Both the position numbers and the translations under genes were made by a program. Of a stretch of 64,000 nucleotides of DNA, positions 36,830 through 46,611 are shown piece after piece; the stretch's first letter is position 1; each line of letters starts with the position of its first letter. The stretch comes from Alloscardovia omnicolens DSM 21503 (GTDB lineage: Bacteria > Actinomycetota > Actinomycetes > Actinomycetales > Bifidobacteriaceae): assembly GCF_000420505.1 (NCBI RefSeq), contig NZ_ATVB01000003.1, positions 62,001 to 126,000 of the forward strand, in the 5' to 3' direction. A model generated the notes under the pieces. The model was not told where the DNA came from. It was given only the letters and a program-made list of their open reading frames with translations, and made no database searches.

Positions 36830-39289
36830 CTAGAGTAAGCTCTTGGGGTTCACATGAACGTGTAGTTCGGCGGCATAACGTGTGGCACTATGCTGAGCCT
36901 GAGCGCGATGAACGCTGCGTACCAAGGTAGATAGTGTATCACGCTTGACACGAATAACGCATTGCACACGCTCATAGGTTTCGTCCATATACTGCTGTTT
37001 CAGATGGGCGGGCGCAGGTTTAGATACTGGTCCAAGGATAGCAGGAAGTTCACCTTCAGGTGTGCTGATAGTAGCAAATTCAGGATGTTCAGCTAACACT
37101 GTTTCTACGAGAGTGGTTACGCTATGTTTTTCGCCCCAGACCACCACGGCAGCAACGCTTGGAGGTAAAGCTGTTTGTTCAGCATCAGCCAGTTCGCGTT
37201 GAAGAAGCGCGCGATAATCCCCCGTCATTAAACTTTGAGCAATAACAGGTTCTGCTTCGCCCAAAATAAGAACTTGACCACCTTGAGCATGAGGCACGCT
37301 CATAGCTGCGATTTCGCTCCACACCGTAAGAGTATCAATGCGCTGGTCGAGTGAAGTGCCATACAAACTCGTCCATGCGTCAACGAGGGCAACGCATTGG
37401 TAGCCCGATTGTTGATTGGATGTGTGGTGTGCTTGTGGTGTTGATTGTGGTGTTGGTTGCGCGCTGTTTCGGTCGCTGTCTTGCGCGTTTTGCTTGTCTT
37501 TTGCGCTGGCTTGCCCGTTTTCTTGCGCACGCACGATAGGTTCTGCACCTGCCGTAGCAATAACAAGAGAAGGCTTATTACTTATCTCTTCCACCACGCC
37601 GCGCGCCAAATGAGGTGAAGACATAATCACAGGTACACCAGGAATCAGGGTGGATAATTCCATCGCTGTGCCTTCTGTTCCTACGTTAAGTATGCGCATA
37701 CGCGATGAACCGCAATGACGGCAGCTCCATGATTCTGCGACGTGATTGCACCAGCCACAGTGTGGTGGGGTGTGAGATACATTTTGTGGAGGAAGATTCT
37801 GAGGGAGTTTATTTTGTGGGCGCAGATTCTGAGAGGGCGTGCCCTGTGAAGGCACTGGTTGTGAAGGCATTTGCTGTGAAGACGCTGACTGTGAAGGCAC
37901 GAGGGGCCCCATGCAACGTCTACACTGTGCTCCTTTACGGCATTGTGCACAGCACACAACTGATGCACGCGAGCGCGCAGGTAAGGAAAACAAAACAGGG
38001 CCTTTACTTGCAGCATCGCGTAGCGCGCGAACAGCCACAGAAGGAACTCGCGCTCCCACTGCTGGATCTGCTAAACGTTCCAGTTCCGCCCTGTTGAGAT
38101 GGCGAACCCACGCACTGCGATTTTTGATGACTGTGGGCAAGCCATGAACTTCAATAACGCTGCGTTCATGATGGCTTGCTTGCCATTGATTTTCACGGCT
38201 GCGCACATATCCTGCACTGATGACTATGCCTTTGTTGCGTTGCGCTCTTATGCGTAAGACATCAGCCACATTAGGATACGGGGTAAAACCATCCCAGTTC
38301 TGGTAAACCTGATCATGGAAAGAGATATACACCGCATTATGACCTGCGGGAGCATACATTGTGGCTCGTGTACCGACGATGATGTTTACCAGTCCGTCAG
38401 CCACAGCTCGATACGCGCGGTACCTTTCTGCTGCCGATAATGAGGCATTTAATATGGCGAAATCTCCGATCCATTGCCCCAACGCATTGTCTCGGGAAAA
38501 TTGTTTGAAACCCACACTGCGTAGACGCTGAACCATGTGCTGAACATGACGCATGTCTGGTAGAACCATTACCACGGTTCGACCTTGGAGGCGGGCGGCG
38601 CTAGTAATCCAAGCGAGGTCGTAGGTCCACTGTCCGACTCCGGCGATTACATCCCATATCACGTGAGACGATGTGGTGTGCATGCTCAGAGCATGAGTAA
38701 CGTCGTTGATGCCGGAATATAAGCCTGCTAACTGGCTAGCTGCCTGAGCAGCAAAATCCTGTACTCTATCAGATACCGGCTGCTCAGAATCATGAGAGAG
38801 TGCGCGTAAAGAGGGAGCTAATTCTTTTTCTACTTTAGCGACGCGAGGAGGAACCGCTAACCGCACAATATTGGCGCGGCTGCCACCAAAATACTCAGCA
38901 ATCCCATCAATATCTGCGCGCATCGCCGCGCCCACATGAACACCGCCGCCCAGCACACGCTCAATCGTTTTAAGCGCCGAACGAGGAGCATTGCTGGAAT
39001 CAGCGCGCTCCCACACAACGCCCGTGCAGTGTTGATGTCCAAAGCGAGCTCGAATCAGCGCTCCAGGCACAGCAGTTTCGGAGAACTTTTCCGGAATAAC
39101 ATAGTCAAATAGTTTGCCTAAATGCGGAGTTTGAATATCTAAAACAACGCGCGCAATAGGCTGATGCGCAGCTGGTTTATTGTCTGCTTCAGCTTTTTCA
39201 CGGGCTTTTTGAGCAGACTTGCTGACGCGCTTACGCACAGCCAAGCCATCTAAAGCTGGCTGATGCATACTGCGCGTATCTTCGCTCAT
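36830..39289 (-). CDS. priA: PriA-like primosomal protein N' without helicase motifs
   Basis: 819 residues. The N-terminal 3'-DNA-binding domain (VLDIQTPHLGKLFDYVIPE) is conserved. In the helicase region the Walker A position reads AGVGQWTYD and the DEEH position reads ISFHDQVYQ, so ATP hydrolysis is unlikely, as noted for actinobacterial PriA in general. The zinc-binding cysteines (CCAQCRKGAQCRRC, then HCGWC and CRHC) are split by a ~45-residue Ser/Gln/Pro repeat insert at about 460-505. A second Gln/Asn-rich insert lies around 575-620. Probable role in replication restart. It sits 12 bp downstream of metK. Confidence 0.9.
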   Translation of the reverse strand: MSEDTRSMHQPALDGLAVRKRVSKSAQKAREKAEADNKPAAHQPIARVVLDIQTPHLGKLFDYVIPEKFSETAVPGALIRARFGHQHCTGVVWERADSSNAPRSALKTIERVLGGGVHVGAAMRADIDGIAEYFGGSRANIVRLAVPPRVAKVEKELAPSLRALSHDSEQPVSDRVQDFAAQAASQLAGLYSGINDVTHALSMHTTSSHVIWDVIAGVGQWTYDLAWITSAARLQGRTVVMVLPDMRHVQHMVQRLRSVGFKQFSRDNALGQWIGDFAILNASLSAAERYRAYRAVADGLVNIIVGTRATMYAPAGHNAVYISFHDQVYQNWDGFTPYPNVADVLRIRAQRNKGIVISAGYVRSRENQWQASHHERSVIEVHGLPTVIKNRSAWVRHLNRAELERLADPAVGARVPSVAVRALRDAASKGPVLFSLPARSRASVVCCAQCRKGAQCRRCMGPLVPSQSASSQQMPSQPVPSQGTPSQNLRPQNKLPQNLPPQNVSHTPPHCGWCNHVAESWSCRHCGSSRMRILNVGTEGTAMELSTLIPGVPVIMSSPHLARGVVEEISNKPSLVIATAGAEPIVRAQENGQASAKDKQNAQDSDRNSAQPTPQSTPQAHHTSNQQSGYQCVALVDAWTSLYGTSLDQRIDTLTVWSEIAAMSVPHAQGGQVLILGEAEPVIAQSLMTGDYRALLQRELADAEQTALPPSVAAVVVWGEKHSVTTLVETVLAEHPEFATISTPEGELPAILGPVSKPAPAHLKQQYMDETYERVQCVIRVKRDTLSTLVRSVHRAQAQHSATRYAAELHVHVNPKSLL

Positions 39290-39301
39290 CTGCTCTATCC
39301 C

Positions 39302-40558
39302 CTATCTTTTCTCTACTGCTGCACGTAAATCTGCTGCTTTATCAGTGTTTTCCCAACTGAATTCAGGGCGACCGAAATGACCATACGCAGCAGTTTTCCC
39401 ATAAATCGGAGCGAGTAATCCTAACTCATCAATAATCGCAGCCGGACGCAAATCAAACACACGTGTCACGGCCTTCTCAATCGCCGAACGGGTGATGCCC
39501 TCGCTCTGCGTACCAAAAGTATTCACATAAATGGATACAGGATCTGCCACTCCAATCGCATACGCTACCTGCACTTCAACACGATGCGCTAAACCTGCAG
39601 CCACAATATTCTTTGCAACCCATCGAGCTGCATACGCTGCGCTGCGGTCTACCTTGCTTGGATCTTTACCAGAGAAAGCTCCACCGCCATGATGACCTGC
39701 TCCACCATAAGTATCCACAATAATTTTGCGGCCCGTCAAACCCGCATCAGCAGCTGGGCCACCCATAACGAAAGAACCCGTAGGATTCACAAGCAGCTTA
39801 TAGGAATCATAGGCCACTGCATTGCCGCACACTTGTGCAAGAACTGGCTCTACCACCTGTTCACGCACTACATCGCGAATCCATTCTTGCGTAACATCAG
39901 GGTCATGCTGCGTGGATACTACCACTGTATCTACATACAAAGGCTTGTTTTCGCTATCGTAGGCAATGGTCACCTGAGTTTTGCCATCAGGACGCAAATG
40001 AGGCACTTTGCCGCTATGACGAACAGCCGCCAGATGAGACGCCAGTTTATGTGCTACAACAATCGGCAAAGGCATGAGTTCTGGGGTTTCATCGGCGGCA
40101 TAGCCAAACATCAAACCCTGATCGCCTGCCCCCTGCAGTTCATAGCGCTGCTGAGCGCTGCGCACCTTACCCAAGCCTGCTGCTTGTGCACGCACATGCG
40201 AGCTGACTCCCTGATTAATTTCTGCAGACTGCTCCACAATGGACTCCATAATGCCCACCAAAGATGCGTCTAAGCCAATTCGAGAATCGGTGTAGCCAAT
40301 ACGTTCAAGCACTCCACGCGCAACAGAAGAAACGTTGATGTGCGCGGTTGACGACACCTCACCAAAAATAACGAACTGTCCGGCTGTTGCGCATGTTTCC
40401 ACAGCCACATGTGAATGAGGATCAGCAGCCATATACGCATCCAAAATAGCGTCCGAAATCTGATCGCACACTTTATCTGGGTGACCTTCAGTTACCGATT
40501 CAGAGGTAAACAGATGTACGTCTGTGTTTACCGTTGACTTTGCTTGTTCTGCTGCCAT
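39302..40558 (-). CDS. metK: S-adenosylmethionine synthetase
   Basis: 418 residues. It makes SAM from methionine and ATP. Motifs: [30 protein letters not shown] and [26 protein letters not shown]. The 203-base leader between the rpoZ terminator and this gene shows short direct repeats (CATCTGCTC on the minus strand) but no SAM riboswitch that I can recognise. It is probably co-transcribed with priA. Confidence 0.98.
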   Translation of the reverse strand: MAAEQAKSTVNTDVHLFTSESVTEGHPDKVCDQISDAILDAYMAADPHSHVAVETCATAGQFVIFGEVSSTAHINVSSVARGVLERIGYTDSRIGLDASLVGIMESIVEQSAEINQGVSSHVRAQAAGLGKVRSAQQRYELQGAGDQGLMFGYAADETPELMPLPIVVAHKLASHLAAVRHSGKVPHLRPDGKTQVTIAYDSENKPLYVDTVVVSTQHDPDVTQEWIRDVVREQVVEPVLAQVCGNAVAYDSYKLLVNPTGSFVMGGPAADAGLTGRKIIVDTYGGAGHHGGGAFSGKDPSKVDRSAAYAARWVAKNIVAAGLAHRVEVQVAYAIGVADPVSIYVNTFGTQSEGITRSAIEKAVTRVFDLRPAAIIDELGLLAPIYGKTAAYGHFGRPEFSWENTDKAADLRAAVEKR

Positions 40559-40761
40559 CGTTTATCCTTCATTACTTTGACTATGGTAGTTACGTTCTAC
40601 ATGTGCGATATCCCTCATATGAGCAGATGAGAGATACGAGCAGATGAACCAATTGGCTGAGGAGAAGCCTGAGCTGCTCTGTATGCCACGCACCAAGTCG
40701 CTCGCTCACCGCTACTGAATTCACCGCTGCTCACTCACACCCGCTCATTCACCGCTTCATG

Positions 40762-40803
40762 AAAAAACCCGCGCCAGCAGCTCTTGTGGCGCTGAACGCG
40801 GGG
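40762..40803 (-). terminator. Terminator of rpoZ
   Basis: Stem CCCGCG (40768-40773) with CGCGGG (40797-40802) plus an inner GC-rich helix. On the minus strand it is followed by TTTTTT. Confidence 0.8.
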
Positions 40804-40829
40804 TATGCGCGGTTAAAACCAACGACTAT

Positions 40830-41099
40830 TTACTCGTCTTCACCCAAAGTCTCTTCGAGCAATCCTTCGTTAATCTCACGGAAAGCAATAGACAATGGCT
40901 TTTCCTGATTCTGGTACTCAACCAAAGGACCCACATTCTGAAGCAAGCCTTCATTCAGCTGAGTAAAGTAAGAGTTAATCTGGCGAGCGCGGCGAGCTGC
41001 AAACATTGCTAATGCATACTTGGAATCCGCATGCTCCATAAGCTCATCCAATGGAGGATTTACAAGTCCCTGTGGTTCAGGGTTAGTTCCCAGTGCCAT
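40830..41099 (-). CDS. rpoZ: DNA-directed RNA polymerase omega subunit
   Basis: 89 residues. It assists RNA polymerase assembly. Characteristic segments: [30 protein letters not shown], and [17 protein letters not shown] 41099 has GGGAG upstream; five residues encoded earlier in frame are not family-like. In other actinobacteria gmk lies directly upstream; here about 10 kb of other genes intervene. Confidence 0.94.
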   Translation of the reverse strand: MALGTNPEPQGLVNPPLDELMEHADSKYALAMFAARRARQINSYFTQLNEGLLQNVGPLVEYQNQEKPLSIAFREINEGLLEETLGEDE

Positions 41100-41507
41100 T
41101 TTTCTCCCATACATACAGTGGTCTTTTTAGTCTTTCCTAGTGTACTCATACCTCGGTATAAAACAAAGGCACGGCTGCCAGTTATTACTTCATTTCTGCC
41201 GTAGCATTCACAGCTGAGCGTAGCCGTACGTGGTACAGCTTTTACCAAGCCTGATTTAAGCACTAAAACAACTTTACGACGTACACTTGCGGTTAGCTAT
41301 GAAAGATAAAGCTCGAACAGCCCTCGCTGCGCACACACCAACGACATCCTCACCCACTCCACCACGCACTTCGACCAACGCCAGCCGTGTCACGCACCAG
41401 TCCCCAGCGTGAACATACACAACCACGCTCAGCCCCACCCCACCCCAACTTTCCACAACGTGAACGCGGCATGCTCAAAACTACCCCAGCTATTACTATT
41501 AAGCAGT
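41100..41507. other. Divergent intergenic region rpoZ-ilvD
   Basis: 408 bases with no credible gene. It holds copy B of the 96-bp repeat (41213-41308), a C-rich stretch (41343-41460), and a possible -10 TACTAT (41494-41499) eight bases before ilvD. The in-frame codons before ilvD include a run of Leu codons but no stop, so no leader peptide is called. Confidence 0.6.
41213..41308 (+). repeat. Dispersed 96-bp intergenic repeat, copy B
   Basis: 65 of 96 bases match 2891-2986 without gaps. It is best conserved at both ends and at the AGCTTTTACCA core. The 14-bp palindrome of copy A is not conserved here. Confidence 0.6.
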
Positions 41508-43367
41508 ATGAAAATGAGATCAGCAACAATTATGAACGGCAGAATGTTCGCTGGCGCGCGCGCTTTATTCCGTGCTGCCGGCGTGGATGAAAAAGATTTC
41601 GGTAAGCCTATTATCGCCGTAGCAAACTCCTTCTCCGAGTTTGTTCCAGGTCACGTGCATTTGAATAAAGTAGGTCGTATCGTATCCGAGGCTATTAAGC
41701 AGGCTGGCGGTATTCCTCGCGAGTTCAATACTATTGCTGTGGATGATGGTATTGCAATGGGTCACACGGGTATGCTGTATTCCCTTCCAAGCCGCGATAT
41801 TATTGCCGACGCTGTTGAGTATTCCGTCAACGCTCACTGTGCTGATGCTTTGATTTGTATTTCCAATTGCGACAAGATTAGCCCAGGCATGCTTATGGCT
41901 GCTTTACGTCTGAATATTCCAACAATTTTCGTGTCGGGCGGCCCAATGGAGTCGGGTATCACTACTCTGTCCGATGGCACCACAAAGAGCACTGATTTAA
42001 TTGATGTTATGTATGCTTCTGCAGATGATAACGTTTCTGATGAAGATCTGCTCGAATATGAACGTACTGCTTGCCCAACTTGTGGCTCGTGTGCAGGTAT
42101 GTTCACTGCTAATTCCATGAACTGCTTGATGGAAGCACTCGGTTTAGCTCTTCCTGGTAACGGCACCACTTTGGCCGATCACGCCGCTCGTACAGCTTTA
42201 TTTGAGAAAGCGGGGGCTAAGATTGTTGATTTAGCTAACCGTTACTATCACGAGGATGACACTTCTGTTCTTCCTCGCAATATCGTAACCAAGCATGCCT
42301 TCGAGAACGCTATGACCATGGATGTGGCTATGGGCGGTTCTACGAATACTGTTCTGCACATTTTGGCTGCTGCTCAAAGCGCAGACGTTGATTTTACGCT
42401 CGAAGATATTGAGCGCATCTCCCACACGGTTCCTTGCATCTGCAAAGCCAGCCCATCGGGTCCGTGGGAAATTTCCGACGTTCACCGCGCCGGCGGCATC
42501 ACCCGTATTTTGGGCGAGCTTGACCGCGGTGGTAAGTTACACCGCGACGTTCATTCGGTTGATTACCCAAGTTTGGAAGCAAAACTTGCTGACTGGGATA
42601 TTCGCCGCGATACCGCTACTGAGGAAGCACTTGATTTGTTTACCGCAGCTCCGGGAGGTCATCGCACTGCTGAAGGTATGAGCCAAAACGCTCGTTTCGA
42701 TGATTTAGACCGCGATTATATTAACGGTGCTGTTCACGATATTGAACATCCGTCCGTCACTGAAGGCGGTTTAGCTGTTCTGCGCGGAAATATTGCTCCT
42801 GATGGTTGCGTAGTAAAAACTGCAGGCGTTGATCCTTCGATTTGGAAGTTCAGCGGTGAGGCTTTGGTTGTGGAGTCTCAAGAACAGGCTGTGGAAGTTA
42901 TTTTGAACGACACCTTAAAGCCTGGTCAGGCCCTGATTATTCGTTACGAAGGACCGAAGGGTGGTCCAGGCATGCAGGAAATGCTCTACCCTACTTCCTT
43001 CGTAAAGGGTAAGGGCATCGGCAAGCAGGTTGCACTGCTTACCGACGGACGTTATTCTGGTGGTTCCTCTGGTTTGTCGATTGGTCATATTGCTCCAGAA
43101 GCAGCTGCTGGCGGCCCTATTGCTTTGGTGGAAAATGGTGACACTATTGTTATCGATATTCCAAACCGTACGATTAACGTAGATGTTCCAGATGAGGTTC
43201 TGGCTCAGCGTCGCGAAGCCATCGAAAATGGTTATGGTTATCGTCCACACCGTGACCGTCAGGTTTCGCTGGCTTTGAAGGCGTACGCTGCTTTTGCACG
43301 TTCTGCCGATAAGGGAGCTACGCGAGATCCAGAGCTGATTAATCAGCTGGCTCACCAAGCCGACTAA
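41508..43367 (+). CDS. ilvD: Dihydroxy-acid dehydratase
   Basis: 619 residues from ATG 41508. It converts dihydroxyacids to ketoacids in valine/isoleucine synthesis and contains an Fe-S cluster. Motifs: [10 protein letters not shown] and [19 protein letters not shown], plus [15 protein letters not shown]. The start [12 protein letters not shown] fits the family; an upstream in-frame start at 41409 adds 33 unrelated residues. There is no SD, and a -10-like TACTAT lies eight bases upstream. Monocistronic with its own terminator. Confidence 0.96.
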   Translation: MKMRSATIMNGRMFAGARALFRAAGVDEKDFGKPIIAVANSFSEFVPGHVHLNKVGRIVSEAIKQAGGIPREFNTIAVDDGIAMGHTGMLYSLPSRDIIADAVEYSVNAHCADALICISNCDKISPGMLMAALRLNIPTIFVSGGPMESGITTLSDGTTKSTDLIDVMYASADDNVSDEDLLEYERTACPTCGSCAGMFTANSMNCLMEALGLALPGNGTTLADHAARTALFEKAGAKIVDLANRYYHEDDTSVLPRNIVTKHAFENAMTMDVAMGGSTNTVLHILAAAQSADVDFTLEDIERISHTVPCICKASPSGPWEISDVHRAGGITRILGELDRGGKLHRDVHSVDYPSLEAKLADWDIRRDTATEEALDLFTAAPGGHRTAEGMSQNARFDDLDRDYINGAVHDIEHPSVTEGGLAVLRGNIAPDGCVVKTAGVDPSIWKFSGEALVVESQEQAVEVILNDTLKPGQALIIRYEGPKGGPGMQEMLYPTSFVKGKGIGKQVALLTDGRYSGGSSGLSIGHIAPEAAAGGPIALVENGDTIVIDIPNRTINVDVPDEVLAQRREAIENGYGYRPHRDRQVSLALKAYAAFARSADKGATRDPELINQLAHQAD

Positions 43368-43375
43368 ACGTTAAT

Positions 43376-43405
43376 GGAGGATTCTTTCGGGAATCCTCCT
43401 TTTTT
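43376..43405. terminator. Terminator of ilvD
   Basis: Perfect 9-bp arms GGAGGATTC (43376-43384) and GAATCCTCC (43391-43399), followed by TTTTTT. It overlaps the fic stop on the other strand. Confidence 0.9.
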
Positions 43406-44348
43406 ATGCATCCATTCTTCTCCAACAATGCGTACGCATAAAAGCTCGAATAGCTTCCTCATTCGTCCCCTCGTAATAACGAACAAGCAATTCTTTGAAC
43501 TCAGATACTTTGTTTTCGGGGACAACCAGCAAACCGGATCCTCGTGTGATGAGGAATTGACTAGCGAAGAGCACAGCAGCACGCTTATTACCATCATTGA
43601 ATATCTGAGTTTTCATCACATACAAACACAGATCTATAGCAATCTCAACGTCCGCTTTGTTCTGTAAGAGCAGCTTTCCCACATCATCACGCACATCAGG
43701 TTCATATGGAATTGGCGGTCGATAGCTTGTTCCTCCAATAGCAACGGGAACGCCCCGCACCATACCGCCGTTGCGATAAAAACCTTCATTTACTAACTGC
43801 GCAATGTGGCTGAGTGTATCGAAATGAGGACCATACGAAACCACACCATCATCGAGAATAAACTCCCACGCATGTTTAAGATTCAAGATCTTATTCACAT
43901 CCGAAGCAGATACGCCCGAGACAATTCCATTGTCGATAATATCTTCCGTTTGAGGAAAAGTAGTACCCACTCCTTCGAGCACAGCTTGATCGTAAATGCT
44001 TGTCTTTACATTTATGCGAGCAAAATCAATATTCATGCGCACACGAGCAGAGATTTCTTTATCTTCGTACCCCAAGCGGGCAAGCTCACGTTCTGCAGCA
44101 CGAATATTCTTCTTTAATTCACGAGCCTGCTTGCTATATCGTAGCAGTTCTTGGAACAACTCTTCGGAATACTTCTCCACATAGGACGAGGTAAGTTTGC
44201 CTGCTTCACGCTTGCGCATATAAATGTAGCGACCACTGGCTGTTTCTTTAATCTCAGGAGTGCCCTCATAGGGCATGAGTTTTAAGCGTGCCTGTAAATC
44301 CGCACGTTGTTGAAGCAACTCTTGAATACGAATGTAGTCTTCGCTCAC
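43404..44348 (-). CDS. Fic-domain protein with His-to-Gln active-site change
   Basis: 314 residues from GTG 44348 (GGAG SD; GTG 44354 is an alternative). Residues ~1-110 form a helical coiled-coil-rich N-terminus. An EG motif (AVLEGVGTT) precedes the Fic core, as in inhibitory-helix Fic proteins, but the usual S/T four positions before E is Gln. The core reads Q-I-F-N-D-G-N-K-R, where active AMP-transferases have H-x-F-x-x-G-N-x-R. The catalytic His is therefore Gln; I recall similar variants in firmicute Fic proteins. AMPylation is doubtful. It follows the epimerase gene by 22 bp. Confidence 0.87.
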   Translation of the reverse strand: MSEDYIRIQELLQQRADLQARLKLMPYEGTPEIKETASGRYIYMRKREAGKLTSSYVEKYSEELFQELLRYSKQARELKKNIRAAERELARLGYEDKEISARVRMNIDFARINVKTSIYDQAVLEGVGTTFPQTEDIIDNGIVSGVSASDVNKILNLKHAWEFILDDGVVSYGPHFDTLSHIAQLVNEGFYRNGGMVRGVPVAIGGTSYRPPIPYEPDVRDDVGKLLLQNKADVEIAIDLCLYVMKTQIFNDGNKRAAVLFASQFLITRGSGLLVVPENKVSEFKELLVRYYEGTNEEAIRAFMRTHCWRRMDA

Positions 44349-44357
44349 CAGCACTCC

Positions 44358-44404
44358 TTTTAGGGAACATTTTTATCTATTTTACCAGAAGTTGTTCCCT
44401 AAAA
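44358..44404 (-). promoter_or_regulatory. Hairpin between epimerase and fic genes
   Basis: Perfect 11-bp arms TTTTAGGGAAC (44358-44368) and GTTCCCTAAAA (44394-44404). The epimerase stop lies in the loop, and the fic SD (44355-44358) directly adjoins the stem. It could attenuate transcription or mask fic translation. Confidence 0.5.
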
Positions 44405-45408
44405 TTAATGACGTCATCACACCATTGATTGAATTCAGGATTGAGTTGCTGGCACTCTTCATGTGACAATACGTACTCAACTGTTCGCTTCATACCTTCA
44501 GCAAAGGAAATCTGCGGATTGAATTCAGGAACGAGTTTCTTTATTTTCGAGTTGTCGAATTTGACTGTATACGTTTTGTCGCCCAGCAGCTCCCCTTCGA
44601 AATCATAACCAGCACGCACACCCAACTCAGCGAGAGTATAAGAACTCACATGCACAGCCTTGAGCTCAACACCTAACAAATCAGCTAAAGTCTGGAAAAT
44701 CTCATTCCATGTAATCGACTCGTCACTCGTAATCTGGAAAGCTTCGCCGATGGCTTCTTCCTTGCCGAGCAGCCCAACGTAGCCAACAGCAAAGTCGCGA
44801 CTATCGGTCATCGTCCACCATGTTGTGCCATCGCCATGAATCAACACTGGTTTCCCACGCAACATGCGGTCGAGAACCTGGTAACTTCCCTTATGCCCAT
44901 TCAAACCTAACGGCACTTTCCTCTCGTTATACGTATGACTTGGGCGCACAATCGTTACTGGAAAACCGTCCTCGCGGTAACGTTCCATCAAGAAGTTCTC
45001 GCAGTCAATCTTATTGCGCGAGTACTGCCAGAACGGATTAATCAGCGGCGTCTCTTCTGTAATAAAACCTGCAGGCACAGGCTTGCAATACGCGGAAGCT
45101 GAGCCAGTATACACATACTGAAGGCAGCGATCCTTAAAAAGTTCATAATCGCGCTCAACTTGCCAGCGCTCATAGCCAACAAATTGACACACCGCGTCAA
45201 AAATAACTCCGGGAGCTGCCTCATCCAGCGCGTCTTTTAAGCTCTCTATATCACCGTTGATATCCGCCTGAATATACAGTGGCGCATCGCCCAAAACATC
45301 GGACAAGCCGGTGCGGTTGAGCACATACAGTTCGTGACCTTCGCGCAGCAGTTTCTTAGAAATTTCTGTACTAATCGTGCCCGTGCCACCAATCATGCAA
45401 ATCTTCAT
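44377..45408 (-). CDS. NAD-dependent epimerase/dehydratase family protein
   Basis: 343 residues, extended/atypical SDR fold. Rossmann motif MIGGTGTIS at 5-13, YTGSASAY, and the YSRNK active-site pair. Substrate not deducible; possibilities include nucleotide-sugar or isoflavone-reductase-like reactions. ATG 45408 has AAGGA upstream. An earlier in-frame start at 45432 is less likely. Transcribed just after the ribokinase unit's terminator. Confidence 0.87.
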   Translation of the reverse strand: MKICMIGGTGTISTEISKKLLREGHELYVLNRTGLSDVLGDAPLYIQADINGDIESLKDALDEAAPGVIFDAVCQFVGYERWQVERDYELFKDRCLQYVYTGSASAYCKPVPAGFITEETPLINPFWQYSRNKIDCENFLMERYREDGFPVTIVRPSHTYNERKVPLGLNGHKGSYQVLDRMLRGKPVLIHGDGTTWWTMTDSRDFAVGYVGLLGKEEAIGEAFQITSDESITWNEIFQTLADLLGVELKAVHVSSYTLAELGVRAGYDFEGELLGDKTYTVKFDNSKIKKLVPEFNPQISFAEGMKRTVEYVLSHEECQQLNPEFNQWCDDVINFREQLLVK

Positions 45409-45452
45409 CGCTTCATCCTTACTCGACAACATCGTCCTTAAAGATTATAAGC

Positions 45453-45494
45453 AAAAACTCTCGCCCGCGGCGTCTTTGGCCACGAGCGAGAGTT
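45453..45494 (-). terminator. Terminator of nucleoside hydrolase/ribokinase operon
   Basis: 9-bp arms (45456-45464 and 45486-45494) with a GC-rich inner region. Followed on the minus strand by TTTTTGC. Confidence 0.8.
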
Positions 45495-45520
45495 ACTGTA
45501 TATGAGACCTCTGAGAGAAA

Positions 45521-46477
45521 TTAGAGAGAAAAGGTCTCATAAATCTGTTGAGCGGTTCCGTATGATGCCTGGGCACCATAACCGCAGGCTGCATAAGCCG
45601 CCACATAAGCCGCCAAGCGAGCGCTATCTGCCAGAGAGAGGTCGCTAGCCAAACCAGCGAGTACGGTTCCCATGTAAGAGTCACCGCAACCGGTGGTATC
45701 GACTGCATCAACGCGCACACCGTCGACGCGTTCAATCGTCTCACCATCGATAACGCAGGAGCCTAAAGCGCCCAAAGTAATAATCGCGCGGTCGAATCCG
45801 AGCTTGTGCAGAGCCTGACCAATCGCAGACCAATCAGCACTGACCCACTCAATATCTGGATCCAAGCCGATAATCTGCGCAACCTCATGCTCGTTGGCCA
45901 AGAGTATATCGACGTTCTCAATCAACTCAACTGGAAGATGTGCCATAAATGGCGAATCGTTGAGCAGAACGGTCATTCCTGCTTCTCGAGCGGTGCGTGC
46001 CGCTTCAATCACCGCATCCATAGGAGATTCGAGGCACAGCCCCAGCACACTGTAGCTGGTGAGCTCTGCAACGTGCGAGCGCACATAATCCACGGTGAGC
46101 TTGTGATTCGCACCTGGAGAATACACAATCGTGTTTTCGCCATCGCTCTCAGCCACAGTAATAACGGTAGTGCCGGACGGACCGTCCATGCGAGCGATGT
46201 GTTCAGTACGCACACCTGCGCCAGCGAGCTTGGACGCCAAAAAATCAGCATTCGTATCGGTTCCCAAAGCACCGAACATACCCACCTGAGCACCCAGCAG
46301 AGCTGCCGTTGCCGCCTGATTCGACGACTTACCACCTGGCAAAATCTCCAGCTGACCACCCGCCACGGTCTCCCCTGGCTGTGGCAGACGCTGCGTGCGC
46401 ACAGTATAATCAGCGTTCATCGAACCCAAAACGGCTACACGACCGTTCAAATGATGTAAAGAGTCAAGCACTGTCAT
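45521..46477 (-). CDS. Ribokinase-like PfkB family sugar kinase
   Basis: 318 residues. PfkB signatures: GGKSSNQAATAALLG near 48-62 and DAVDTTGCGDSYMGT near 266-280 with the catalytic Asp. Ribose is the likely substrate, because the upstream co-directional gene encodes a nucleoside hydrolase that would release ribose. Product ribose-5-phosphate would feed the pentose pool. SD on the minus strand is weak. A short inverted repeat (45503-45510 and 45532-45539) surrounds its stop codon. Confidence 0.92.
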   Translation of the reverse strand: MTVLDSLHHLNGRVAVLGSMNADYTVRTQRLPQPGETVAGGQLEILPGGKSSNQAATAALLGAQVGMFGALGTDTNADFLASKLAGAGVRTEHIARMDGPSGTTVITVAESDGENTIVYSPGANHKLTVDYVRSHVAELTSYSVLGLCLESPMDAVIEAARTAREAGMTVLLNDSPFMAHLPVELIENVDILLANEHEVAQIIGLDPDIEWVSADWSAIGQALHKLGFDRAIITLGALGSCVIDGETIERVDGVRVDAVDTTGCGDSYMGTVLAGLASDLSLADSARLAAYVAAYAACGYGAQASYGTAQQIYETFSL

Positions 46478-46533
46478 GCGTTTTACGCTCCGAATCTGTG
46501 TCGTAAAAAGGATTGAAAGAAATGTCGAGGAAA

Positions 46534-46592
46534 CCGGCAGTCATGCGAGCACACATATAAACACCCACAACCCATGCACTGCATGCTGCCGG
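46534..46592 (-). other. Inverted repeat between nucleoside hydrolase and kinase genes
   Basis: CCGGCAG (46534-46540) pairs with CTGCCGG (46586-46592), extended by CATGC/GCATG after a one-base bulge. It lies in the 134-bp gap, has no T-run, and so could be an mRNA processing or stability hairpin. Confidence 0.45.
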
Positions 46593-46611
46593 CAACCTCA
46601 AGTCTTGTTGA

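Noticed and set aside
40559-40761. SAM riboswitch before metK
   Set aside because: I could not identify the conserved cores of known SAM classes. Only short direct repeats are visible.
41409-41507. Leu-rich codons before ilvD as an attenuator leader peptide
   Set aside because: The codons are in frame with ilvD with no stop between, and no terminator/antiterminator pair is seen. A TACTAT -10 element explains the A/T-rich part.
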